Shown here: piece by piece, positions 49,540 through 60,440 of the stretch
Position numbering within the stretch: position 1 is the stretch's first letter
Layout of the letters: every line of letters starts with the position of its first letter
From: Sinotaia quadrata
Taxonomy: Eukaryota; Mollusca; Gastropoda; Architaenioglossa; Viviparidae
DNA length: 64,000 bases
Reading direction: 5' to 3'
Assembly: GCA_028829895.1 (NCBI GenBank)
Contig: CM054178.1
Coordinates: 91,545,058-91,609,057 of the forward strand
The notes under the pieces: model-generated
What the model was told of the DNA's origin: nothing
The model's input: the letters and a program-made list of their open reading frames with translations, nothing else
Database searches by the model: none
Position numbers and translations under genes: made by a program

Positions 49540-50440
49540 TCAGACAAGAGAAAGTGACCTTCGCCCGGTGAGGTTATTGGGGTCCGAAGTCAAGTGGCCA
49601 AATGTCTGTCCACCTTGCGACGTATCTCCCTTCACCAAGGAGAGTTCATGGTTTTGGTGCCACTCCCCACTGCGCACGCGCTCTACCAGCTTCCCGTAGG
49701 GCGGTGCTGCTAGTGCTCGCCCGTACCTCTCTGCAGAATTGCCTGCAGGTGGCTTGCCCGTTATCTGATTTTGCTGCGTGACACTGCAGCCCATGCCTGC
49801 TGACTCGCTATGCGACGTTCTTAGAGATGTGTGTGGTTGCTGGGAACCGTCTTGGAGGTCCGTGTGTCCGGAGGACCTTCGCCCACTGGCAGCTTGCAAA
49901 CATCCCACATCGCTGCCACAGGAGCCGTTGAAGGGAATGGAACCACGCTGGCCACCGATGGAAGTCCGTAGCCCTGCTTCTACAGCGGACTTTGCAGGAC
50001 TGTTGGCAGCTGAGGAAGTGCGAGAAGCTTGGAAGTGCGAACTGGTGCGAGCCGACGAGGGTGGGGGAGGAAGTAAAGGGAAACCAGAGGTGGAAACGGG
50101 CAGCGTAGGAGAGGATTTGTTGCTGTGGTGAGTCCACGAGCTCCTGGCCGAACCGTGACCATCCCCTGAGCCGCCCGAGCCCCTTTTGCCACAGGATTTC
50201 CTGGTCGGGGATCCCGCCACCCCGACTTCAGGGCCGTGATTGTCAGAACTCCATAAAGGCCCTTGGGCATCTGGAGGCACCTTGGAGACTGGTGTTGTTG
50301 GCATTGACCTCACTTTTGACACCTTTCCAGTTGCTGGGAAGGAAAGAAGACTCTGTGGGGAGATGGGGAGCGAGGACATTGCTGCGAGTGAAGAGCGGAC
50401 AGATCCACGCCTAAGTGTGCTGTGATCTGCTGGGGAGGCC
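49540..50440 (-). other. PHF24: PHF24 C-terminal low-complexity tail
   Basis: About 300 residues after IIAERP, rich in Ser, Pro, Gly and Arg, with '[12 protein letters not shown]', '[14 protein letters not shown]' and '[12 protein letters not shown]'. GC content is clearly above the rest of the window, and the frame is open to a stop with no internal break. Many SxR/RRxS-type sites could be phosphorylated. Overlapping open frames on both strands come from the high GC content. Confidence 0.8.
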
Positions 50441-53400
50441 CGCAAACATGGCCGCTCAGCGATGATGTAGATGGCCCGGTCTCGCAGGAACTCAATCCAA
50501 GAAACTGATCTGTGGTGAAGATCGAATTCTCGTCATTCATTGAGTGTTCGCTTTGTCATTGTCGTCATCGTCATCATTTTCCCGAATACTTTCTCTGGAT
50601 ATTATTTGAATGATCAGATATGTAAGTAAAACAATGGTGGATGAAACATTAATAACCGTTTGAAGTCATTTCCTTTATAAAAGACAATGTGAATTTAATT
50701 ATTATTATTTTCATGACAACAAAATAAGCCTAGACACATTTCCCTCTTGCTCGTAATTGTGACGTCATATTCAGGGATTCATATAAATAAATATGGTCAT
50801 GTAAGTATGTTCATATTTGTGGCAAGTAAATTTGCCTATCCCTATTTTAAAATTTAATTTTTATATAAAGTGTGAAATTGTCAGAGTAGCCCGTCCTTGG
50901 GCACTCCTTATGATGGTGTTTTTGCAAGTATCAGATTGGAAGTAAACAACTCAAGTTGAGAATATGCTAGAAATTGCTGATATAATGCAAACTAGTTCAA
51001 ATGGGTGAGTAGTTTTTATTATAAATTGGTTATGATTTACAAAATCGAGACCAGCAAATGGGCTGTGATTAAAAAGTTTACCCACTTTAGAGAGATCTAT
51101 TGTCTGATCACTTGAATTTGAAGTGGCAAGAAGTCTGGTCATGAAAGGTGGCCATTAGCTGAATGGGACAAGGAGCCTTTCTACTTTCTGTAATTTGAAC
51201 ATCCTGGTTTACTGATTGAACACTGTTATGACCGACCATGAGAAGAAGTGTTTAAGTGTAAAGGATACACTACACTTCGTTGATGTATGGCAGCAAGATA
51301 TGCTGACTACATGAGCAATTTCTTGTACAAGGAAGTGGTAGAATTGCTGTAATTGTTATTCTGCTTGAGCGAACTGGTACAAGTACTAGAATGCTGTAAT
51401 TGTTATTCTGCTTGAGCGAACTGGTACGGTGAATGAAGCATTCAGGTTAGCTCGAGAGAATAAGAAGTAGCGAGTCAGTGGTTTCAACGTGTGTGGAGAG
51501 AGACACCTGGAGTTGATGGGGAACATTTGTGACACTGTTGCAAAGTGTGCAAAAGACTATTGAGATGGCACTTAATTCAGGTTATGTAAAAACTAGCTAT
51601 TATCACTTATCTCTAATAACTCAATTTCTATTGTCTGATAAGAACTATCCTGCAATTTGTATTGACACTATTGTCAAATTGTATTTTAGGATGTAAAATG
51701 TGTAGACAAAATTATTTGAACGTGGTTTTGTGGAAATAATTGATGTCAAGTAATCTATTTCATTGTATCTGTTATATGTATATTTGATTGTTGATTTAAT
51801 AAATTTATTGTTAAATTTATTGACCTTCTTACACATATTGATACCTTATTTTGGAAAAGAAAGTTGGTGGATGGGGCCTCGCTAAATACGGATTTAGTCA
51901 GAAGTGTTCCACCTGTGGAAAGATTATGTGACGGTAAATGTTTGTTTTTAATGTTGTGGAAGAGAGAAAACGTTTACCGCCACCAATTGAGAGACGAGTG
52001 GTGTCTGCTGGAGGATCATTAATAAAATAAATTAAGATTCTCATCACTTGTAATTTTTTGGATGATTAATTAATTAATGATAATCATATCCATTAACTAA
52101 GTGGCATTGGCGTAACAATGTTAATATTTAGTCAGGACTCTAGCAGATAGTCAGCTTACAATATTTACTGGGACCACCGTCTATTGGCGCCACAAATTAA
52201 CGCGCACAAACATTCTAGGAGTTTTCCGTTGCTATGCATCAAAGATTTCGTCATGCAAATTCGAAATCGTCTAAGAGTGTCATAAATTTATGTCTACAAA
52301 TTACAGGAATTCGTCTATAAGCATCAGATTTCGGTCAACAAGTAAATGAAATGTCTAGGTTCTTGAATGCAGGCTTCACTGGAGCATCATAATTGTAAGT
52401 ATACTTTTCATTCGAGCTCATCGTCACATCTATCTAATAAAAACTTCAAGTCATTTTATCCCTTCGGTTTTAGAATATTGATTAAAAAACAATTGGTTAT
52501 GACATTCATATTAGTGTACTTTTCATATCAATATGGTGTTTGTTATCATAAATTTCTACTTATACATTACTCATCTTTCAGAGTATAGAATCAGTCGTAT
52601 AGGTCTGTGTTCTGTCACAATGAGTGAACTTGTGTCATAGTTAAAACTTATTTTATAGTCGAGGTCGTATAGGTCTGTGTTCTGTCACAATGAGTGAACT
52701 TGTATCATAGTTAAAACTTATTTTATAGTCGAGGTCGTCGCTTGTGTGCGTCATAGATTTCTGTGTACACACTGCAGGAATGTGAGCGTCGCAGGTTCAT
52801 ATTACTGTACAGATACTTACTGGTTGAGGTCGTCGTCTATGTACATCATGGTTTCATCTGGATAGTAACCGCTTCGCCGAGAGTTTCTGCACATTTTAAT
52901 TACACAATTTTCAATTGCTTGTCAAATGAAAGCAGCGCAGCAAACAAATATTTAATTATAGTTTTAAGAACTGAAATATGAATCAAATTTAATTTACTTT
53001 TTGAAAGCTAAAATCCTTCCAAGATCTTAGAGGAGGAATAAGTCTTCCCTACAACAAGTCGGCTTAGTTCAGACAAACAAACACGCAGTTCACTTAGTTC
53101 AGACAAACAAACACGCAGTTCACTTAGTTCAGACAAACAAACACGCAGTTCACTTAGTTCAGACAAACAAACACGCAGTTCACTTAGTCCAGACAAACAA
53201 ACACGCAGTTCACTTAGTCCAGACAAACAAACACGCAGTTCACTTAGTCCAGACAAACAAACACGCAGTTCACTTAGTCCAGACAAACAAACACGCAGTT
53301 CACTTAGTCCAGACAAACAAACACGCAGTTCACTTAGTCCAGACAAACAAACACGCAGTTCACTTAGTCCAGACAAACAAACACGCAGTTCACTTAGTCC

Positions 53401-56400
53401 AGACAAACAAACACGCAGTTCACTTAGTCCAGACAAACAAACACGCAGTTCACTTAGTTCAGACAAACAAACACGCAGTTCACTTAGTTCAGACAAACAA
53501 ACACGCAGTTCACTTAGTCCAGACAAACAAACACGCAGTTCACTTAGTCCAGACAAACAAACACGCAGTTCACTTAGTCCAGACAAACAAACACGCAGTT
53601 CACTTAGTCCAGACAAACAAACACGCAGTTCACTTAGTCCAGACAAACAAACACGCAGTTCACTTAGTCCAAGACAAACAAACACGCAGTTCACTTAGTC
53701 CAGACAAACAAACACGCAGTTCACTTAGTTCAGACAAACAAACACGCAGTTCACTAACATTAATCGACGTTTAAACATTGTATCACTGTCAAACTCAACT
53801 GTTACAAAGTGCCCTAATTAGAAAATAATTGCAATTAGACAATTATTGCTGTTGAAAGTGACCTAATTAGAAAATAATTGCAATTAGACAATTATTGCTG
53901 TTGAAAGTGCCCTAATTAGAAAATAATTGCAATTAGACAATTATTGCTGTTGAAAGTGCCCTAATTAGAAAATAATTGCAATTAGACAATTATTGCTGTT
54001 GAAAGTGCCCTAATTAGAAAATAATTGCAATTAGACAATTATTGCTGTTGAAAGTGCCCTAATTAGAAAATAAATGCTATTAGACAATTATTGCTGTTGA
54101 AAGTGCCCTAATTAGAAAATAATTGCTATTAGACAAATATTGCTGTTGAAAGTGCCCTAATTAGAAAATAATTGCAATTAGACAATTATTGCTGTTGAAA
54201 GTGCCCTAATTAGAAAATAATTGCTATTAGACAATTATTGCTGTTGAAAGTGCCCTAATTAGAAAATAATTGCAATTAGACAATTATTGCTGTTGAAAGT
54301 GCCCTAATTAGAAAATAATTGCTATTAGACAATTATTGCTGTTGAAAGTGCCCTAATTAGAAAATAATTGCAATTAGACAATTATTACTGTTGAAAGTGC
54401 CCTAATTAGAAAATAATTGCAATTAGACAATTATTGCTGTTGAAACATAAACGTTCAATAGCGTTTGTTTATTTTAATAAAACAATCAATGAGAGTGCAA
54501 GAATTGGGAAGAGAAACTTTTCTGTTGATGACAATTTTTGTATGCAACTCGGAGAGAGGGCTAACGAAGAACTCTCACCTGTCTAGGGCTTCATGCGCCG
54601 TTGCCTTGGTAATGCGTCCGTCCTTGTCGTGGTCAAGGATGCGGAAAGCATCTCGTGCACGCTCAATTTCCGGTTTTGTCAAAAGGCGCACCAAAGCATT
54701 CTAAAAAAGAAAAACAGGAAATGATGGAATTGTTCAAAACCTGTCATCTGGCACGTGTTAAACTGTCTGACCTAAAGAGAGAGTTGATATTTAGCATGCA
54801 CTTACTGGTTTAAATGCCTGACCTAAAGAGAGAGTTGATATTTAGCATGCCCTTACTGGTTTAAATGCCTGACCTAAAGAGAGAGTTGATATTTAGCATG
54901 TACTTACTAGTCTAAACTGCCGAAAATGAAGAGAGAGTTGATATTTAGCATGTACTTACTGGTCTAAATTGCCTGAAGAGAGAGAAATTAACAGTGCGAG
55001 ACTAACGAGAGTACACAGAACAAGGAATTAGAGGTTAGATGTCGAGAGTAGGACTGAGATGTCGAGAGTGCCACAGAGATGTCATTACTAGGTGAGATAT
55101 TGCGAGAGGTAAAGTGAGATGTAAAGAGCAGTCATTCAAGATATTGCGAGCAGTAATGTGAGATGTAAAAACTGTCATTTAGGGTATTGCGAGCAGTAAT
55201 GTGAGATGTAAAAAATAGTCATTCGATATATTACGAGCAGTAAGAGATGTCACAAGAAGTTATGTGAGATGTCACGAGTAATGAAGTAAGCTTCTCCAAG
55301 AGTAGTGTTTGGCCAGTTTCTGAGAGAGTGATGTAAGCTGTCTTAAGAGTATTGGTGTAAGCTGTCTTAAGAGTAGTGGTGTAAGATGTCTTAAGAGTAT
55401 TGGTGTAAGATGTCTTAAGAGTAGTGGTGTAAGATGTCTTAAGAGTAGTGGTGTAAGATATCTTAAGAGTAGTGGTGTAAGCTGTCTTCTAATTTCTATA
55501 GCAAAAATGTTTGGTTTTAGTTCACAATTTCAGTCGCAAAATACTTTTTACTTCCGTTGCTTAAAATATACTAAATTAATTAATAAAAAAACAACTACGT
55601 TAAGATGTTTTTTTTTAATTTCTTATTTCTTTTTTTCTTTTGTCTTCGCCTCGTCTCGTAAAATTTAGAGTCGGAGACGGGACATTTTTACCGACTCAAA
55701 ACAACCAACTCCACGACCACTCACGACTCCGACTTCGCTCAAAACAACCAACTCCACGACCACTCACGACTCCGACTTCGCTCAAAACAACCAACTCCAC
55801 GACCACTCACGACTCCGACTTCGCTCAAAACAACCAACTCCACGACCACTCACGACTCCGACTTCGCTCAAAACAACCAACTCCACGACCACTCACGACT
55901 CCAACTTCACTCAAAACAACCAACTCCACAACCACTCACGACTCCGACGGCACAGCCCTGGTTTTAAACACTGGTGAAGCGAAACGTTGAACATGGGGTT
56001 CTAATTTACTTTTGTTTTAAAAAAAAAATTCATTATTTCATTGAAATGAAAAATATTTTGTTTGTTTATCATTATTAAAAGAAAAAGCACACACAATGAA
56101 ACCAGCAGATGATATTTGTAATTACTAATATAAGGAAACAGAAATGTTCTGTAATTAATGCTGTCAAAGGCGAGGGGAAACAACTGAAAGAAGGCAACAT
56201 TTTTGTTATAAAGTAGTCTAAGTTATCTCCCTTGCCATAACATACAGAGTGCACACTAAACTTTATAGCTAAAATTCTGTTATTCACTGCCCAAAACGCG
56301 ACACTCCTCAAAAAAACCCTTAATGTAACTGCTCTATAAACGTTAGCCATATTGATAAAATTGTTTGCTGCGAACAGAAAAATCATCGCGAAACTTCCTG

Positions 56401-58612
56401 GTGATTTGCGAATTTACTACAGTGCAGATTCCATGATTTCCGAAGACGCAGCAGATGTCACCAATTATTCACCACTTTCGCGACTGGAATGCCTCCACAT
56501 GTTTTGGGATTCAAAACTGGCTTCATAATCATGTCGCTGAGTAACAGTAATCAATGATCGAATCATGAGGCGTCAACTCAGTACAAATTAATATACAGTG
56601 CACAATATTATTATAAATATTTGATTTCTGGCCTGTTTAGTAAAAGTAAGACTATTTCTATTTAGTATAAGTAAGATGAATGATTATACATCTTTGATGT
56701 TATGCTAGATGGAAAATGTTTGTGTCCATTCAGATTGTGACTATATTATAAATGTCTGAATTAGTTCCAGTTTAGCACAAGTAATTGTAATGATGCCAGA
56801 CTTGTGATTTCGTTATAGATTTCTGATATCTGGTCCATAAATGTCTGAATTACTTCCAATTTAGCACAAGTAATTGTAATGATGCCAGACTTGTGATTTC
56901 TGGTTCATATAGTACGAGTAATACTGATGACTTTACGAAAGGAGAGACGAGCGAAACAAAGGTATAACTGAAGAGACAAGAGAAATAAAAGATTCTGCAG
57001 TGATCAAGGGACGTAACTATGTTGTCCATTCAGTTACATGAATATCGGCACACAGCATCCATTTTAAACATTCATTGCTTATAACAATCAAATAAATGAC
57101 ATGCACTATTTTTTGTCTATTAACTCTTGATGTGGTACTGGAATGCATGGTCTGTTGTCTGATAACTCTTCATGTGGTACTGGAATGCATGGTCTGTTGT
57201 CTGATAACTCTTGATGTGGTACTGGAATGCATGGTCTGTTGTCTGATAACTCTTGTATGTGGTACTGGAAATATAGTCTGTTTGATAACTCTTGATGTAG
57301 TTCTGGAATGCATGATCGCATGGTCTGGTGTCTGTTTATTCCTAGATGGTTTTAAAATGCATGGTTTGTTTGTGTTGTCCCCAGTTGTAGATGTGCTGTT
57401 GTTGCCTAAAGTGATAAGCTTATTAAGGCAACACAGAAACAAGTATTCATAAAAACAGTCAAGGAGTGGTTTTATTTGAAAAATAATTACCAGACTACCG
57501 TGGTATTAAAGTGATCGTGTTAAAAATAATTACCAGACTACCGTGGTATTAAAGTGATCGTGTAAAAATAATTACCAGACTACCGTGGTATTAAAGTGAT
57601 CGTGTTAAAATAATTACCAGACTACCGTGGTATTAAAGTGATCGTGTTAAAAATAATTACCAGACTACTGTGGTATTAAAGTGATCGTGTAAAAATAATT
57701 ACCAGACTACCGTGGTATTAAAGTGATCGTGTTAAAAAAATATATATATCACACCGAAACGACCGCAAACAGTTTATAAGAATTGAGTTGAAATGAGAAA
57801 TGTATTGTCGGTATTGTCAGAACGTTAGAATTTAATTATATTAAAAATATTGCCTATAATTACTCGAAAATCGACGTGGAAAATCTATAGGATAGCTTCG
57901 CGATTAAGGTGAACTAGCAAAATCAACATCGGTGTCTTCAACGTAATTTAGTTTAAGCATGATGATTCTCATAGTTCACTTACTTGGGATTCTATGGTTT
58001 CAGTAACTATCGGTACTTATTTAGCTAATCGAAGACCCTGATGGTAACTGAAATGCTATTATTCACCTTACCGAGGACCCTAATGGTCTCTACAACACAC
58101 CTTATTTCGCTTGTTGAGGATCCTAATGGTCTCTACAACACACCTTATTTCGCTTGTTGAGGATCCTAATGGTCTCTACAACACACCTTATTTCGCTTGT
58201 TGAGGATCCTGATGGTTTCTATGTTGAGAAACTGGCACCAGGTGATGCGACCTTTACCAGTAGTGTCCACTTGATGGAAGCGGCGTCTGGCATTCTCTGC
58301 TTTCTCCCGGGTCAGGTGTTTGCCCTCGTCTTCTTGCAAGGACAGATGGCAGTATGCCATATAGTCAGCTAGCGACAGGTCGTCCTCTGCAAAAAAAAAA
58401 AAAAAATCAGGCTACGAGTCCTACACTCTTCCCCACCAAGGAGTTGCGACCCTTTGTGCGGTTAGTGCAATAGTGCAAGCAAGAGGCTAAATGATACTAG
58501 TGACCAGTCTCATACAAGTGGCAGTGTGCCTGTTTGTGTATGGGGTTTCTGCATTTGTGTGCATGTATGTGTGTTTGTATATGTATGTATATATTTGTGC
58601 GTGCGTGCGTGC

Positions 58613-58655
<43 letters not shown>

Positions 58656-58763
58656 CGTGTGAACACGCGCGTTATAACTCTCACCTCTTCTCACCCCACA
58701 CTTGTCCAGGCGTTTGAGGACGTCAATGACCTCTTGTTCCGTCAACAGGTTGCCAAGGTTTGC
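49540..58763 (-). CDS. PHF24: PHF24 (GINIP/KIAA1045) homologue, 5 C-terminal coding exons, partial
   Basis: In vertebrates PHF24/GINIP is a neuronal protein that binds Gi-alpha and modulates GABA-B signalling. Minus-strand exons: 58685-58763, 58187-58386, 54579-54700, 52821-52886 and 49540-50509 (stop at 49540-49542). They total 1437 nt, 478 residues, with all GT-AG junctions in phase. Similarity to vertebrate PHF24 runs in order: NLLTEQEV, '[14 protein letters not shown]', '[18 protein letters not shown]', '[17 protein letters not shown]' and '[17 protein letters not shown]'. Vertebrate PHF24 ends soon after the last block, whereas this protein continues for about 300 Ser/Pro/Gly-rich residues. 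The first exon starts in phase 0 at an acceptor, so upstream exons with the PHD finger are missing from the window. Confidence 0.9.
50510..52820 (-). other. PHF24 last intron
   Basis: 2.3 kb, more than half occupied by the LTR-like element at 50818-52115. A roughly 70-bp tandem duplication lies at about 52597-52735 ('gtcgtataggtctgtgttct'). Confidence 0.8.
50818..52115 (+). mobile_element. Longest LTR-like copy, with leader, in PHF24 intron
   Basis: It begins TGTGGCAAG and carries the 5' module shared with 3928 and 14640. At about 51798 it has 'aataaatttattg', then the GGATGGGGCCTCGCTAAATA block and leader module shared with 4250 and 24690. It is the only copy with both complete modules in order, and it shows that they belong to one element. 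It is oriented opposite to PHF24. No ORF remains; an internal 39-bp duplication ('ctgtaattgttattctgctt') lies at about 51350-51430. Confidence 0.55.
53061..53757. repeat. 30-bp minisatellite, about 23 copies, in PHF24 intron
   Basis: Unit 'cacttagtccagacaaacaa' plus 'acacgcagtt'. The only common variant is TTC/TCC, found in blocks: TTC at both ends and in a central pair, TCC between. One unit near 53670 has an extra A. The 10-codon period produces a long minus-strand frame ([10 protein letters not shown] repeated) that is not linked to exons. Confidence 0.96.
53808..54445. repeat. 49-bp minisatellite, about 13 copies, in PHF24 intron
   Basis: Core 'gccctaattagaaaataatt' plus 'gcaattagacaattattgct'. 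A variant gcTatt appears in alternating units toward the right. Confidence 0.95.
54579..54700 (-). other. PHF24: PHF24 exon with near-canonical EF-hand loop
   Basis: Fragment residues 94-134. The loop at 116-127 is [12 protein letters not shown]: Asp at positions 1, 3 and 5, Gly at 6, Ile at 8, but Thr instead of Glu at 12. By EF-hand knowledge this could bind divalent ions weakly. Vertebrate PHF24 is degenerate at this loop, so the invertebrate form may keep a more ancestral site. Confidence 0.82.
54765..54985. repeat. About 57-bp minisatellite, 4 copies
   Basis: Core 'agagagttgatatttagcat' followed by 'gcacttactggttta', close to a PHF24 exon acceptor. Confidence 0.9.
54986..55310. repeat. 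Degenerate GAGATGT-rich repeat
   Basis: 'tgagatgtaaa' and 'attgcgagcagtaatg' recur irregularly. An old array. Confidence 0.7.
55311..55495. repeat. 24-bp minisatellite, about 7 copies
   Basis: 'gtcttaagagtagtggtgta' units with variants attg/agtg and ctg/atg. Confidence 0.9.
55680..55955. repeat. 43-bp minisatellite, about 6 copies
   Basis: Core 'aaaacaaccaactccacgac' plus 'cactcacgactccgacttcg'. Later units show C to T/A changes. Confidence 0.94.
55956..57111. other. PHF24 intron sequence
   Basis: It contains an imperfect duplication at about 56750-56905 ('agcacaagtaattgtaatga'). No exon seen on either strand. Confidence 0.55.
57112..57330. repeat. About 43-bp minisatellite, 5 copies
   Basis: 'ataactcttgatgtggtact' plus 'ggaatgcatggtctgttgtc', degrading to the right. 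Confidence 0.9.
57483..57738. repeat. About 43-bp minisatellite, 6 copies
   Basis: Core 'aataattaccagactaccgt' plus 'ggtattaaagtgatcgtgt', with A-run length differences between units. Confidence 0.94.
58075..58203 (-). repeat. 43-bp array made of a copied exon end plus 5' splice site
   Basis: On the minus strand each unit carries 'ATTAGGATCCTCAACAAGCG' then AAATAAG and GTGTGTTG, matching the last ~36 nt of the PHF24 exon at 58187-58386 and its first intron bases. Units begin at 58118, 58161 and 58204 (period exactly 43). More diverged copies lie further into the intron (about 58020-58117). Each unit reproduces the donor. Confidence 0.9.
58187..58763 (-). other. PHF24: PHF24 exons with first EF-hand-like unit
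   Basis: Fragment residues 1-93. The loop starting at D67 ([12 protein letters not shown]) has Gly and Ile at EF-hand positions 6 and 8 but lacks the acidic residues at 3, 5 and 12, so calcium binding is unlikely. The acceptor of exon 58187-58386 uses a 16-T pyrimidine tract (58391-58406). Its donor, AAG then GTGTGT, is the parent of the repeated donors at 58075-58203. Confidence 0.85.
58600..58652. repeat. GTGC/GT dinucleotide run
   Basis: GCGT repeats run into GT repeats. It lies in the intron just below the first visible PHF24 exon. Confidence 0.95.
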
Positions 58764-59721
58764 CTGCATTGTGCCAAAGGATAACACATGAGCACCACCA
58801 CCGCCAACATCATCAAAACGACACATTTTTTCTCTACAGGAAATAGTGTTTTACGTAACATCTGTCGGTCTGTCTCTGTTATGTTATAAAAGGACAGGAA
58901 CCAGAGTCCGGCCATTTAATCTTTGACTGGCATCAGATTTTACCTCTGGAGCTTTGAAGATCATATGGCACTATTTGCCATATTTCTGCAGGATGTATTA
59001 TATTCTATGTCAAAGTGATAAAGTGTTTGGTCTGTAGGATTGTTTCGATAATTATTTAAGTCTCCACAAAAAAAGAAAGAAAGAAACTTCTGTTTTAATT
59101 TTATTTGAAAGCAATAAACATTACTGCAAACATCACTCAAAGTTAACATAAACAAAGGTCTCATTTAAACATGAAAGAAAATATTTTAAAAAATCGATTT
59201 TATATATATATATATATTTCCTGAGTGCGTAGACTGTGCAGAAATTGATTTCTCTTTTACTAACTGTTGAAGTTTGACAACAAGAAAACTCCACACTAAC
59301 ACACACATACATTACTGATACTAACTCTGTGGTGCCCAAGCTATCAAATTTTCCAGTAAAAAAAATTAATGAGATGTTATTATAGTAGAATTAAGTCATA
59401 GATTTAATATATATTAACATTTCAAAGTTATTGAGCTAACTGACCTAATCTTGGGTATCTAGCTTATTTGCAACATTGAGAATTAGGGGTCAATAAAGCA
59501 AGAGTTAATGTAAACATTGAACACAAAGCAGTTAAACTGGAATTGGCTTTATTGCAAAACCATCATTTGAAATAAAATGTTGAATAAATGCAAAATAAGA
59601 AGTTTTATATAAAAAAATATAACCATTATTATTTTTCAAATTGACTAGTCTGAAAGAAGTCTGCAATCACATTTGGGTACTTATTCTATCACTCTCTCCA
59701 TCCAAAATCCTTTAGTACTTA
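58764..59721. other. PHF24 upstream intron, no PHD exon seen
   Basis: I searched the minus strand for a cysteine/histidine pattern typical of a PHD finger that ends in phase 0 and found none. Only AT-rich sequence with a TATA run near 59205. Confidence 0.5.
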
Positions 59722-60178
59722 TATATACTATTATCAACCCTTCACTTACTTGTATATACTATTATCAACCCTTCACTTAATTGTATATTCTATTATCAAC
59801 CCTTCACTTACTTGTATATACTATTATCAACCCTTCAGTTACTTGTATATACTATTATCAACCCTTCACTTACTTGTATATACTATTATCAACCCTTCAC
59901 TTACTTGTATATACTATTATCAACCCTTCACTTACTTGTATATACTATTATCAACCCTTCACTTACTTGTATATACTATTATCAACCCTTCACTTACTTG
60001 TATATACTATTATCAACCCATCAGTTACTTGTATATACTATTATCAACCCTTCAGTTACTTGTATATACTATTATCAACCCATCAGTTACTTGTATATAC
60101 TATTATCAACCCTTCAGTTACTTGTATATACTATTATCAACCCTTCAGTTACTTGTATATACTATTATCAACCCTTTA
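59722..60178. repeat. 31-bp minisatellite, about 15 copies
   Basis: Unit 'actattatcaacccttcact' plus 'tacttgtatat', with CAC/CAG and CCC/CCA variants. Since 31 is one more than a multiple of three and the unit has no stop in any plus frame, all three plus frames are open for 120-176 codons. Confidence 0.96.
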
Positions 60179-60276
60179 ATCTATAAGCCTGAAATTAATC
60201 AAGAATTTATTTACAAAACAAATATCTTTCATGCACTATACATCATATTGCCTGAAACAAAGCTAAACGCCACATT

Positions 60277-60440
60277 TTAACAGATATTATCAGTAGACTG
60301 CATGATTAATTAGGATACATGTTATCAGTAGACTGCATGATTAATTAGGATACATGTTATCAGTAGACTGCATGATTAATTAGGATACATGTTATCAGTA
60401 GACTGCATGATTAATTAGGATACATGTTATCAGTAGACTG
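60277..60440. repeat. 35-bp minisatellite, about 4.5 copies
   Basis: 'cagtagactgcatgattaat' plus 'taggatacatgttat', nearly identical copies. Confidence 0.94.

Noticed and set aside
53008..53694. 228-codon minus-strand frame of a 10-residue repeat ([10 protein letters not shown])
   Set aside because: It is an open frame of the 30-bp minisatellite within a PHF24 intron. It is not in phase with, or spliced to, either neighbouring exon.
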